Shown: positions 1 through 11,672 of the stretch, piece after piece
Layout of the letters: every line of letters begins with the position of its first letter
Numbering within the stretch: position 1 is the first letter of the stretch
NCBI GenBank assembly: GCA_951394405.1
Contig: OX596346.1
Location: 1,922,001 to 1,986,000 of the forward strand
Source: Coprinellus micaceus
Lineage: Eukaryota; Basidiomycota; Agaricomycetes; Agaricales; Psathyrellaceae
DNA length: 64,000 bases
Direction of reading: 5' to 3'
Translations under genes and position numbers: made by a program
The notes under the pieces: model-generated
The model's database searches: none
What the model was told of the DNA's origin: nothing
The model's input: only the letters and a program-made list of their open reading frames with translations

Positions 1-1374
1 GAAGAACGTTGCACTTTGGCCACTAAACATGAGCTCGAATGTCAAGCCTGGCAGACAAACGTACTCACAAAACATAGGTAGCCGGCCGAATGAAGTACTG
101 GAGACCCTTCCAGCATCAGTGGGGGCGAGTTGAAGTTCACGTCATTGACTCTCACCAGCAAGACAGCCAACAAAGTGAACCCGCTGGTACGGGTGAGTAC
201 TGAGTACAGACAGCAGGAGACATCGACCACGCACCATGTACCGAGAAGTTGTCGAACGGCGATTGTAACGAATTTATCGATGAACCTTCGGAGACTGAAA
301 TGAGGCCCATTATATTGGTAAGGGCGGGGAAATTCCATGGATGTCCGTAGAACCCACCAGTTACGCTCGATGCGTTTGCCCTTCATGAGGAGCACGAGAG
401 TGGTGATCGAAGTCACTTCACAAACAAAGATGGCCGATGATTGAACTGCGACTGCCGTGCGCTAATAACCAAATGATTAGGATACATTTCGCAAGCCCCA
501 GGCTTCTGCGAGTGTCCGGTACATACCATGGTAGAGTTTGAACCACTATAAAAGAAATCGTACGTTCGGGGTTCTTCGATAATCCTAGGCCACATTGTCA
601 GCGGGTGGGAGTGGCTGGGAGTCCTGAGATGAGAAAGGTATAGCCCACATCTTCACAACGACGACTGTCACAGTTTAAAAACCATTGCTCAGCAACACTA
701 AACCAGAGAAATTTCAGGGAGGGATGCGCTTACATGTTCCAGTGCCTGGGATTCACGATGTCGTAAGACTGTGCTCGAAGAGAGGAGGCGCGAGCGACGT
801 ACCCATCGCAAAAATAGAAGTAACACCCTGCAAGCAAGGCGCTGAGCATCAACTCACGTAACACGAGACAGGTAGTGGAAGAAACATACCGACGACGCAA
901 TGGCTGTTCGATAAACCCACGAATATTTCCTTGATATCGACGAGACTTAAAGATGGAGTGAGTATGCCTAATTCCGGACCCCTGAACTTGAGCCCGCTAC
1001 TCACAACGCCATGTTCGAACACAGCAGAACCTATAGGCTCCCAGGCATGAGCAAATAACAACGGGGGACAGTGATCATTACCCACATTTGTGCGATAAAC
1101 GCTGCTCCATACTGAGGAATAGGGTGGGATTAGGATTTTTGATTCTCGAGGATTGTGGCGGAACTATTACTCACCACTGTTAAACAGCTAGCCTGATTGT
1201 ACAAGGAGTCAGTGCATGCAACCAAGGGCAGAAGATCGGCCTACGGGCGTGGTGCTGAAAGGAGGAAACCATTGGGATGAAGCTAGAAAACCGGAGAACT
1301 GAATACGTGGCTTACAAGAACAAGTTGCTGCTGCCAAGGGGCGTCGCAACTTTGGCATCCCCGTCGGAAGAGGC
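1..1374. other. No confident gene; possible decayed membrane-protein exons
   Basis: Several short open stretches lie on the minus strand (about 42-416, 413-595 and 849-1085). The first contains hydrophobic patches that could be membrane segments. I could not join them into one reading frame with credible splice sites and I recognise no family, so no gene is called. The sequence is not repetitive at the scale I can see. Confidence 0.3.
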
Positions 1375-1860
1375 TTGCTTTATCAGATGAGAAAAGCAGA
1401 TGGACACGAATACGACCTGAAGAGTGGCGAACACACTTCCATCCCAATTAAAATCTGCTTCGGCGAATCGAAGAAGTGTGAGTACGCACAGGAGCAGAGA
1501 AACACCGATTTCTATCAAAACCTTGTCCCGATTGAAGATTCTCTGACGCAGGTAGGAGCCAAAGAAAACCTAGTCGTCAGGTTCAGTCTGCCTTGCAAGG
1601 GCTTGAAGGACCAGTAGAGGTGGCGTACCAGACTAACGACATAACAACTGTTATCGGGATGCAAATTCGCGGGGGGACTGGTCAGCTTCGGTTGATTGTC
1701 GAGAGTCTTAACGACTTACAAGCCGTTTACAGCAATGACGGTGGCGAGAGTTGGGGTCCAGCCCTCGGTGAGTGCCCGGGTGAATACACCTTTGTCGACG
1801 ATGCTAGAAGCCGTGACAGACGGCTGCACTGCTTCCATAGGTGCGAAGGACGTGGTTTAA
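1375..1860 (+). CDS. Hypothetical protein fragment with an Asp-box-like motif
   Basis: Two open stretches join in frame if a 73-bp intron (about 1479-1551, donor GTGAGTACGC, branch-like CTGAC, acceptor ACGCAG) is removed. A second donor, GTGAGTGCCC, follows at about 1768. Near the end of the joined protein is SNDGGESW, which fits the Asp-box pattern (S-x-D-x-G-x-x-W) found in sialidase-like and some lectin beta-propellers, but only one copy is seen. The true start is unresolved: the coding frame is open upstream to about 1310 without an obvious ATG context. The second intron leads quickly to a stop, so the gene may be truncated. Function unknown; the Asp-box reading is weak. Confidence 0.35.
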
Positions 1861-1892
1861 CGGCGGGCGTGACCAGAAAGGGTGAGGTGTGA

Positions 1893-2431
1893 TTTTGTGC
1901 GGGCTATGGGGAACAGAGATATTGAGAGCTAGAGGGGTACACCCCGACTTTCGAATCAGGTTTTGGTTCAGAAGATGGCCTGGGAGATTTCGTTCAAATG
2001 GCCAGCTCGGAGCTCGGGCGGATGTCGTATACGACAGTGGCGCTAACTCCTGACGGAAACATTCAGTTACAAATTGTATAGCTCAAGTTCGTACCTTCGA
2101 GGTGGACCGATTACATCGCACCTTGCAGGTTTCGATTCGCACACCTCCCAGATCCAGCGAAAGGATCTGGGGTGGGAGGGCGGTAGCGATTCAGAGAGGT
2201 GCTGACATAGGCGGCCTGCTCAACTGAATTCGCTTCGATTTCAAATTGCAACAACTCAGTCACACATGTCACAGCCGTGCAGAGTCGCCCCCCCAAGACC
2301 AAACTCGAAGACCGCCTGCGGCCTGAATAAATATTAGGATAAATAATAGTATCAAACACCAAGTTCGATGCCTGCGCCCCAGTAAGCCCGAATGGGTATT
2401 ACTTGCCTACTGCCTTGCGTGTATCGTGTAC
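1893..2431. other. Intergenic stretch, nothing recognised
   Basis: About 540 bases between the fragment above and the 3' end of the minus-strand gene at 2432-3973. I see no coding frame, repeat or RNA gene that I can support. Confidence 0.4.
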
Positions 2432-3973
2432 TCAATGGGCTGATTGAGACGTCGCGCTGGAAGACGCTTGGACTGGCAAGGGAATTAACTGGACGTGGGC
2501 TATAGACTCGCTGCCTTCCCGTGCATTCCATTGTCCAGAATCAATGAGGCGCCTTCGCTCCTTAATCCTGGCGATAACCGAGCCCTGGTGTAAAGCACGG
2601 GGGTGGCTAACCTGAGCAGGGAAGATGAGGCTAGGCAGAAAGGTGTCAGGACAGCGTAGACGCCAATAGACAGCCCTTACTGATTCCACCATTTTATTAG
2701 CTCGGCTACCTCCGCCTGTTCGCTCTCGTCTTCTAGTAGCTCGACGATTAGATCGTAGAAAAATTCTGAATCACTTTCGCCGCCAGCGCGAGAGAACACG
2801 GCCTGGGAGCTGAGTGCAAATCGAAGCTAGATGGCTGTGAGACTTCGAGCTTTTCCCTGGCGCCGCGGCGAGGACGGACCTGGGTGGCAATATATGCGAG
2901 AGACGGCACAGTGACTGTGGTCATACCGTGAAGCCGCGCATTGCAAGATCTAGTAGCTTTAATTTGAGAGCCCCAAACGGAGCTGGGGGACGTGAAAACA
3001 TGTTTATATGCCTGCATTGGTCAAGACCTGGTCGAGAGACGAAGAAGATTGCCTTACCTTGACAAGCAAGGAACTTCGCAGCAGCCCATCCCAAGGATCT
3101 TTCGCATTATAAGCAAAGTCGCGGTAAAGGAATCTGGGCCAGAGGTCACCCGAGGGGACGAGTCGACCCCCTGCTAAATCCCTGCGAATCCTGTGTTTGC
3201 CGCCGAGGAAAGGGTTTGTGAACAAGAGATAAGCAATTTGAGACGCATCGGGGCACGTACTTGTCATCGCTCCAATCTAGATTGACAGGACATAGTAGCT
3301 CCCCAGTTCGAGGATGGTGGAACCCTCTGTCGGTCTTCACATTGCGTTGGATAGGCGGGCTGAGAATCTGATTTGGAGGTGTGATCCAGTCAACAACAGC
3401 TGACTTGAGAGTCTTCGTGTCGTCTGATTGAGCAGATGAGATCCCTTTTGTGATCTATAGGAAGAAAGCAGTCAGAACAGGTGTGGGGGACATTTGGTCT
3501 GTCTCACCATGTCCGCTACATACTGAAGGTCTTGTTCTGAGCCAGTGTTAAGGCGCTCCTCAAGGCCAGGGGACATGCCCAGCAGAGTAAGATAAAGGCG
3601 ATGCTCCAACATTTCCCTGTAATGACTACTTGTCAGCTTGAATAGGATGCAGCTTGATCGGGGCGAACATCACCCTTCAGGAAGATCTTCCTCCGCGATT
3701 CGTCCGAGTTCCAACTGCATCGTCCTCGTGAGGCCATTGGTGATAAGCGTGTGCACTCGACAGAACGTTCGGGCGGTTCTGCCAAAATGACGGCCGTGTC
3801 CCACGAGCGGATCGGTGCGTACCCTGCGGAAGGGGAGGGTGAGCAATACGGGCAAGATACAAGTGAAAGGCTGACTGTTTCTGTGGGTGTGCCCATCCAA
3901 CCGCGCTGCTGAAGTTATTCGCCCGCTTCCTGGAGCCAGCCAGGGGCGGGGGAGTGTTTTCGTTAGTCGACAT
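2432..3973 (-). CDS. Agaricomycete-specific conserved protein (DUF6698-like), 386 aa, 8 exons
   Basis: An uninterrupted model reads on the minus strand from ATG 3973 through exons 3973-3876, 3823-3674, 3616-3508, 3454-3261, 3190-3058, 3011-2880, 2826-2681 and 2630-2432. All junctions are GT-AG, phases agree, and the total is 1,161 nt. Landmarks are GRHFGRT near residue 60, LEERL and SSAQSDDTK in the middle, DRGFHHPRTGELLCP, DPWDGLLRS, YKHVFTSPSSV, a VELLED...IKWWN segment and a basic IARIKERRR near the end. From memory this matches a large family expanded in mushroom genomes and, I believe, catalogued as DUF6698; the name is from recall and was not checked. No enzymatic motif is visible. Such genes often sit in transposon-rich DNA, as here. 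The intact frame argues for a functional gene. What it does is unknown. Confidence 0.75.
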
Positions 3974-4699
3974 GCAAGGAGGTCACGGGCACGATGATCC
4001 AAGTTCCGCAGATGAACGGGATGCCTGAAAGGCGGTTGGTGAACTGGAGTCGAAGAGAAGTCCGTGGCTTAATAAATAGCCAGCGTAAGCCGAAGAAACC
4101 GGTTTGGCGGAGAGGAACTGACCAGAGATTTGTTCAAGTTTCAAGGCTGTTCAAAAAGTTGAATTTCCGTGGAGATGGTGATGCCTAAGGAGTCTAAGGG
4201 GGCAAAGCCAGTGTAGTTCGTCTCGACGAAACAATCCCAGCGGTTCCAGCATGGGCTAGCGGATCGCGCCAATTTGATGAAGGGCGTGGGCGGCAGTTTT
4301 GTTTCGTCTCGATCTGACGGCGAACGCAACAGAAGGACAGATTCGGGGAGGGCCATGGGATATGGGAGCAAGATCATCGGGACCGCCTGTCCATGTCCAT
4401 ACGGGGAAGCAAGCACCATGCCCTGTCGCCGGCTTGGATGGATGCGGTCAGGAGAGTGATGGGAATGGCTGCCGGCGACTCATCGTGGCGAAAAGCTGGT
4501 TGGAGAAGCTGGAAGCGCGGAACCGGTGTATGTGCAGCAGAAGAACTTGAAGGCGGAACTGGCATGACGAGACTAGAGTTGGGTAGACTGGGTGGTAGAG
4601 AATGCAAGCCAACACCGCTGTGGGGGTGGTACATTGACAATGCAGAACTAGGTTTGGTGGGACCGGCGAAGGGGTGATGTGGAAAGACGACGGGGAGCT
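3974..4699. other. Flank of the left inverted-repeat arm, nothing recognised
   Basis: Short open frames exist on both strands but none has family character or consistent splicing. The stretch ends exactly where the inverted repeat begins. It has no match in the 22301+ flank on the other side, which helps fix the boundary of the duplication. Confidence 0.4.
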
Positions 4700-6919
4700 G
4701 GGAGCGTCAATAGTTCAAGAAAGCGAAAGCGTCCATAAGACGATGGTCGGGGGAAGAGCTTTGAGGCTGCTATGAGCAAAACACCTCGACTGCAAGATGA
4801 AAAGGCATGAACTGAGACTAGCCCCAGTGGCGCTCAACAGCGTTTATTGGGGTCCAACATGGGTGAAAAGGGGCGAAAGCACTGCCTCGCGTCAATGTTA
4901 GCGTCTTTGCGAAATCTTACAGGTGCCCGACCCGGTCAAAAGGACTCATATGTTTTCCTCCAAGTGGCAAGGGGTCGCGAATTCGAATCCCCAGTACAAC
5001 TTCCTGTCGGCTATCGAGGCGTGGTCATGAGAGATGCTCTGAGCGAAGTAAGTAAATATACCGGACGAAGGGCAGAGGGCTGCTCACCTAGAGGTATCAA
5101 CGTGGAAACCACAATTTGAGGCCATAGTCGAGCTAATGTGCACTTGCCGAGGGCAGATGGGCCATTCGCCTGGGATTTGAACGTCGCTGCTGTGAATGGG
5201 GTGAGTCTGGACCATTGGAGACGTTCAGACGCTATGCGCTTTCCCTGACTGCACAATCCGACGATGTCTGCGGCGACACCCCACTGCTAAGCGAACTGTG
5301 ATCGACGGCCACCCCTCCTCCACACTCTCGGTCCGCCGAATGCAAGTCCTCTTCCACTCATCTGTCAGTGGAAATGTTCGTCGGTGGGGCATGGATCGTG
5401 GGTTCTATCGAGTGACCCTCAAGTAGGAGCCAGTCGTTGAGTAAGTATGCTTATTACTCAGGCTGGATATGCAACATCTTGGGGTCAAGTGACGCTGTTC
5501 GGTCGTCTCAGCGTCGCCCTGTGGGGAGTCAATGGCCCTGTCTCATGTTTCCGAATCGCGGGGATGCTTACCTATAGACAGGAGGGCGCGGCCAGTCGTT
5601 CGGGTTGGTATCTCTGCGATTTGAGAGGGATATCGGCGGGGAAGCGGAATCTTGCTGCTAGTGTTGGGCCAAATTGGACGATGGGGGTGTGGGCCATGGT
5701 GACGAAGGAAATGGTGTGTGGGCAGGAGCAACGGAGGATTCAGACCTTCCATGGAACTAAAGAGAGGGAGAGAAACATGGCATGCACCCATCCAGTGGTT
5801 CGTTGAGGCGAAGCGCCGATCGAGCGTGGCTGTGACAATCACATGAGGCAGCTCAAGAGCCTGGACTTGCCTGGACCTGCATATCCGACTGAGCAGTTCA
5901 AGCCTGAATTTACAAGCTGAATCCATGGCAGAAGTTATGGGAAGAAAGGCCGCTATGAGTGGTGCGAGAGGTGCTTTCATCGATGTAGTGGCATTTGGTC
6001 GTTACTTGCAGGGGCTAGAAAAGGGAGAGAATAAGTTGATCAGGCAATTAGTGAGGTCCAGCCTGAGCACAATCACAAGCACCGGTGACCGAATCAATGG
6101 GTCACAGGCTGGGCCGGGTCCTGGAGGAGGCAAACCAACAAAGAGATAGTTTGGAACTGGTTCTAATAACGAATGACAGTAACTAAACCACAGAAGGCGA
6201 AGGAAGGAAGGAATGTACCAATCGTCTTGGCTTGCAGTGCGACGGGACTGTTGTAGAATGCTGGCGTCTTCGGAGGCGTCCATCTGGAGCGCATGGCCAC
6301 AGGTATCGGGACGACGCGACTCGAGGGCGACAGGGAAGCCGAGGAACGCGAGTAGTCCGGGCCAAAGAGTGGACCAGCGATGATGGTCGTAGTAGTCGAT
6401 GAAGAGCCGGGTGTGAATGAAACGGGTATGTTGGGTGAGTGAGTGAGTTGAGCTAAGGCGGTAGGACTGCACATATTGGATAAAACGCTCTTGACAACAA
6501 TAGCCTCGAGTACGAACACCGGTCGAGTCCCTGTCGATAGCAGACAGGCGGATGAATGAAGGTGGTGAGGGAATGGTGAAATCGAATGAGCGCTCGATAA
6601 CGATCCCATTGGTGGGGTAGGGCTGGAGGGAGAATCGAATGCTGCGTTGAAGGGATGGGGAGCACTCTCGTTGAAACCCCTCCGACTGTCCGCGTTTCGG
6701 CTCCAGGGGAAGGAGGGAAATGGTTCGAGGGCATGGATAATACGCCGACAGAGCAACAACGAAGATCGAGCCTCTCGTTGTTGGCACTTCCTTCCTGTCT
6801 CCTTTCTCCCAGTCCTCCCAGTCCTCACCTTCCTTGTTCTCCTGCTTGCTCTCCCCCTCGCCCTCCTCCCCTCTGCCCCTGCCCTGTGCTCTGAGGGAGC
6901 GGCCCTTCTCGAGTCCCTG

Positions 6920-7248
6920 ACCAGCTGTGGAAACAGGAGTACCAACAGGGCTGAAGAGCATGCAGTTCTTGATCATAAGCTTGAAATCATCGTAGAACCG
7001 TCGAGTCGTTGGATAGTCGCGATTATCAAGCTTCCTGCGTATCATGTAGAAAGGCCCATGGGCTCCTTGATGATCTTAGTGTAGCTGGGCAGCTTCATCT
7101 TGATCCGTTCTGGACATGGTTGAAGGACAACTGGACGCATGCGGAGAGGGAGGGTTACACTCACTGGCGGGTTCATAAAACGAGGTAGCCCTCCCGCTTA
7201 TGCAAGTCCCCAAGGTTTCGGATAGAGCTTGAGCTGTTTGTTCGCCTC
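6920..7248 (-). pseudogene. Broken bromodomain (BET/Bdf1-like), left-arm copy
   Basis: On the minus strand a bromodomain can be followed across three reading frames. The pieces are QLKLY; LGDLHKREGY; SFYEPA; then, after a short intron (donor GTGAGTGTAA), KMKLPSYTKIIKEPMGLST; and finally RRKLDNRDYP, FYDDFKLMIKNC and GTPVSTAG. The order and spacing match the alpha-B/alpha-C and ZA-loop region of fungal Bdf1/BET bromodomains, which bind acetyl-lysine on histones. At least three frame breaks separate the pieces, one immediately after GLST, so no functional domain can be made. Downstream the frame runs into low-complexity sequence instead of the expected final helix. It is a relic, identical in the opposite arm. 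Confidence 0.75.
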
Positions 7249-8014
7249 GCGCTTGATCTTGTTGCGAGGCCACTAGGGCTGTGGCAACGTCTGAGCGGGG
7301 AATGGTGGCGGATGCACTTCGGAAGAATCTATGAGGACAAGAACCCCAGAAAGCAGAGGGCGCTATGAAAGAGCGCAATGCTGACTCGAGGTCTTTATAA
7401 TAGTTCTAAATCTATCGACGGATGCAAGTTGGGTCCATTAGGGGAGCCTGAAGGTGGGCGATGACGGCGAAACTCACCAACGGGGCTAGCTAGAACCGAA
7501 GGGTGTCTCTGGGTGAGGACGGTCTGATTCCAAGCCTGGCGGTGGTAGAGTACCAGGAGAGGAGATTCTCAATGTTGCTGGAGCGAGGCCGGGGCAATTG
7601 TTGGGGAAGACAGAGGCGGGATGAATTTCGTCTGGGCTAAGAGAATTGGCCTCACAGCAATGTGAAACAGGGCAAATGAAAAACATCCCGTTCAGGCGGT
7701 GGCGAGCCACGGGGATCCAGGAGCGTTGAAACCGGGTTGAATTTCGATGTGATGTCCCCTAGACCCTTCGCTGAAAAGAACTTGAAGAGCGTAGCTACTG
7801 GCGGTGAGAGAGGTAGGTTGACCCCAAAACGGACATAGTGGTGCAGAGCCAAGGCCCAAGGGTGCGCCAATGATATGATGTCAAGCTGTGGGTCAGTAAA
7901 AGACCCGAGGGGGCGCTGAGAACGAATATTTCAAAGACGCGACAACCACCAACCATCCTTGGTCCCGGTACATATCAGCAGGGGTCTCCAGCTCATCGTA
8001 TCGGTACCTCAACT

Positions 8015-8740
8015 ACACCTTCATACGTAAAATGCCATGGAAATTGCAATGCAAAAGGGTGATGCGTGCCAATAGGGCAAAGAAAAAATGGGTATACAGG
8101 GGAATGGAAACAATGGAGTGAGTATCTCCTCGTCGGTGCGGACATCACTAGCCTCTCCTTTGGTGGTTCGGGGTGTATCAGCAGGATCCTGCGACTCGTG
8201 CATCTGGTGTATGGGGGTACTTCACTACGTCTATTACTCGTGAAATGCAATGAAAAATTGCAATGCTAAAGGACGATGGAGGAAGAGCGAAATGTGGACA
8301 TCTACTCACTCGTCGACGGCGCGTCACCGGCCTCCTTTTTGTTGGTCCAAGGCTTATCAGCCCGGCTGCAAGTCGGAGGCAAGCGCGAGGTTGTCGCAGA
8401 GGGGCTCGCGCCCAACGTGGAGTTCTTGTAGCGGGTGTCGAGCTCGGCAATGGCGACGTCGGCAGTCTTGTGAGTGAGGTGGAAGGCACAGTTGGGGACG
8501 TTGGCGAGAACTACGGGTTGCGCAGGGGTGGGTTGTCGCGGAGGAGGTGAAGCCCAAGGTGGAGCTCCTGTCGCTCATTCTGAACAGGTGTCGAGCTCGG
8601 CGATGGCCTCCCGGAGGAACGAGAAGGCTTCGGTACGTCGCTTACTCATAAAATGCCATGGAAATTGCGATGCTAATGGATGATGCTCGTCAGTAGGGAG
8701 GAAGAGATAAGGTTTGCATTGACTTACTCGAACGGCCTTG
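8015..8740 (-). repeat. Three degenerate copies of an exon/intron module (left arm)
   Basis: Mirror image of the array at about 18260-18985. Each copy carries, on the minus strand, a donor-like GTAAGT/GTGAGT/ATACTCACT stretch, a pyrimidine-rich interval and the conserved core GCAATTTCCATGGCATTT or a close variant, at about 8025-8060, 8230-8270 and 8645-8680. Between copies the phrase GCCGAGCTCGACACC recurs. The pattern suggests tandem duplication inside a multi-exon gene followed by decay. Confidence 0.6.
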
Positions 8741-9733
8741 TGAATCGAATTCGGCGTCGCGGTGCAGCTCGCCCCACACGCGGAGTCACAACACCGTCTG
8801 AGCGGGTGTCGAGCTCGGCGATGGCTCAGTCGAACATCTCCTTCTAGTAGGAAGCGTGATTGGGAATGTTAAGGGCCCATAGGGCGCACTGAGAAACGGT
8901 GTCGGGTCGAGGCGAATAATTTGCGTTGCGGTGGGCTCTGCATTGCAAATGACCTTGTCAGCGGGCTCGTGGCACTTCATCCTAATAGGGCCTGACAACA
9001 CGACCAAGGGAAGATATCAGTACAGTATACACATTATCGGACAGACCTTTCACTCACTAGAAGGGCCCGACCGGATGAGGCGCTTGTCGAGAACGCTGAA
9101 GACATCCTTTCAGACCCTGACATCCGTTCTCCTCCTACTCCCCCTTCGGTACTACCATTGACGAGACGGCCCGCCGCCATCCACAGCGGGCCCCGATGGC
9201 TTCTTGTAGGAGGCACAGTAAACTGCACTCTTCAGTGGTCGCCGTTCTTCGTATGCGGAGATACACGTTTCATGTTCTCAACCATCTCTCAGTCTGCAAG
9301 ACCACATAAACTCTCGTGACTCTATCAACCCTTTTGCTGAACTCACCCACAGAGTTGCCTGGCATGCTCAGCGAGCTCGGCGAGGTAGACAGTTTCTGTG
9401 ATATCTGGGGCGACATGTCAGAACTCAGAAGATGCACTCGAGCGCCTCAGACCTTCATATAGCGCTGACAAGGGGATGAGGATCCGAGGGCGCTCCAGCC
9501 TTGACGACGAACGGCGAGGGCCTCGAGGAAGAGGGGACGACACAAAGAAGCTGTCTGGCAGCATTGGGGTAAGTTTGCGTGGCTGGATTTGTAGCGGCGA
9601 GCATAACTTACCCGTCGGACTGCTTCCCTCAGCGCCTTGTCTCTTATCCACAGCACCGAGTTCGCAACATGATGCCGGTCAGATGCCAACCCGGTGTTGC
9701 TTATGTTATACCCAACTGATCGGCTTTTCGTCA

Positions 9734-9768
9734 ATTCAAGTTCAAGTTCAAGTTCAAGTTGACTTGAA
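9734..9768. repeat. Short (TTCAAG)n microsatellite
   Basis: About four to five tandem copies of TTCAAG followed by an inverted GACTTGAAC, so the stretch can fold on itself. It lies just inside the spacer next to the left arm's inner edge. Confidence 0.8.
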
Positions 9769-10199
9769 CTGTGAGCTCCAACATGCGTCCTTGCAGAATG
9801 CACCCCAATGGGCGAACAGAATCATCGGTGTCATGGGTTCCCCCGTTACGGACCACAATTTAGCACGGGATGTATGGAGGACGGCTGATTTCAGATCAAG
9901 AGGTAACCCATGTGCTGGTGATTGTGACGCCTGGTGCGCTTTCCTGTTAGTTGGGAATCGTCATTGGGACATGACGATCTTGGCCCCGGGATGAACTCAG
10001 GGCGTTCAAAGGACCATTTCGTGCCCCTCGGTTGCCAGGGCGTGGCTTTCGTCCCGCCGTTTCCACCCGCAACCCCGGACGGAGCATGAAGTCGGCTCAT
10101 CATCGAGATCAGCGAATAAGTTTGGCATAAGTTACATACACTGCGGGCTATCTGGTGTTAACAGACCATGTACCATCCGCGTGTAACCACCTCTTGTGA

Positions 10200-10863
10200 T
10201 CACCTCTTGTATCGAGAAGCCCTCTTCCCAGGATCGTTCGGTTTGCTGAGATACTCCCGGGAGAAGCGTGTGCCGTTGAGAGGGTTTGAACGCTTTCCAA
10301 AACGTTTGCCACCATCCTCCTGCCCCACCGCATCCATCGCAATTTCCCAAAAGCGTTGCGTTTTGGACCGATCCTCACCAACAACATGGCGAATGCTCCT
10401 AAACGTATCACTCCAGCTCAGCTGGTTCCTTACTGACGCCTGTGCGTGAAGGGGGTCGTCTTGGAGTAAGCAGATGCCGAGAACCGAAATGAGATTGACA
10501 TCCATTGCGACGTACCTTCCATTGGTCCTTTCGTGTGTTGTAGAACTCGAATCGACTCATGATGGCGGCACATATTTGATCTAACATCATTCTCCCTTCT
10601 TCACTCCCAGAGAGCGCGACCCGTATGAGTGTCTCGTAAGAGAAAGCGGGTCTTGCATGCGAGGGTCCCATATCCGGGAGAGCCCACAATCCCTTTGGAT
10701 GCTTTTGCCCCCCCGAATCACCCTGTTTCGAGCGCCCGGGTGGCTGGGCACCCCGGAATTCTTCATCATTCGCTCCTCCCGAAGACCACAGTGGTAGAGT
10801 ATTGCGGTTATTGCAGGCACCATAGTGCGACGGAGGATGTTCCATGCTTGCCGATCCACCCAT
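10200..10863 (-). CDS. Forkhead-domain protein, 195 aa, 2 exons
   Basis: Minus-strand exons 10863-10516 and 10439-10200 join in phase across a 76-bp intron (GTACGTCGCA...CGCACAG). Residues 71-150 follow the forkhead winged-helix pattern: RPAFSYETLIRVALSGS (family RPPYSYATLIRLAI), an LDQICAAIMSRFEFY helix 2 region, DQWKASVRNQLSW in place of the canonical WKNSIRHNLS helix 3, and QRFWEI where most members read GxYWxI. The intron falls right after the conserved WK. Forkhead proteins bind DNA through helix 3 as transcription factors. The N-terminal 70 residues are low-complexity and the C-terminal 40 are basic. Helix 3 departs from consensus (N-Q for H-N), so binding may be altered. It lies in the spacer of the inverted duplication as a single copy. 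An additional unseen exon cannot be excluded. Confidence 0.65.
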
Positions 10864-11672
10864 TCTCGCTTGGACGTTGTCAGATAGGGGATCAAGAGAA
10901 ACTGGTTCGCTAGGGGAGAGGATGTGATCGTAGGGGATCTGCTGGGAGGGCGTCAGAGGGCGGGCACGCGATGTCGCATGGAATCACTGACGTGCGGGTT
11001 GGCAGGGAGGCCTTGCCCGTGGTGCTGGGGTGCCTGCCAGAAATGGCAATCACACCATTGGGCGCAAGTCTGCGGGTGTATGTGGCAGGGGTGAGGGGTA
11101 AAAGCTGGTGCGCTGAGGGCGGTATTTGGCACGGGGTCCGACATCGGGATGTCACTCATCAAAAACTCACCTCGCGTCGACAAGGACAGTTGGTGGATGA
11201 GTTGGCAGGACCGTCTCTGAGTATGACGACGCTCCTAAGTGAAGGGAGAGGCGATTCGAAAGCATAATTGCAGTGATGACGGGAATGGAGAGAATGCGAA
11301 ACGACGCCAGCACCGTACTGAATTGACCCAAAGGCCCTGAGAAAAATGCGCTTGGATTGCGCCACGACGTTGAACGTCCTGAAAGGGGGCGTCAAGTGTG
11401 GACCTGTCTTCTGGTCGGCCTGCAGCTCAGACCTGGTGTTTCTCTGTGGAATTATCAGACCCGACTACCTAGCTACACCGCTTGGAGGGCTTGAGACAAA
11501 GCCCCTTTCACTACCTGACAGAATCGCTATGGATTCGATTTGGGGAGAAGCTTGAATAAGATGGGAAGGAGCCAGTGTGATACTTGATAGCGTGACAGGA
11601 AGTCACATTCACCCCTGTTAATCCAAGAGGTTGGGCCGATTGAGCGTTTCGAGGCAGTGGTCAATTACTAAA
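10864..11672. other. Upstream of the forkhead gene; nothing recognised
   Basis: About 800 bases with only short overlapping open frames on both strands. I cannot support a gene here. The part next to 10863 would hold the promoter of the forkhead gene but no TATA-like element is convincing. Confidence 0.35.

Larger units (their letters stand above)
4700..9676. repeat. Left arm of a 4,977-bp inverted duplication
   Basis: Reading this arm on the minus strand gives the same sequence as 17324-22300 on the plus strand. Every paired feature satisfies x + y = 27000 and all mirrored translated stretches are identical, so there is no net insertion or deletion and probably no or very few substitutions. 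The outer edge is at 4700 (GGGAGCGTCAATAG begins the match; the bases before it differ). The inner edge is at 9676 (match ends with CATGATGCC). No target-site duplication or classic transposon end is seen at either edge. The arm contains only decayed coding material: a bromodomain relic, a repeated exon/intron module and long frames that look like chance. Confidence 0.93.
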
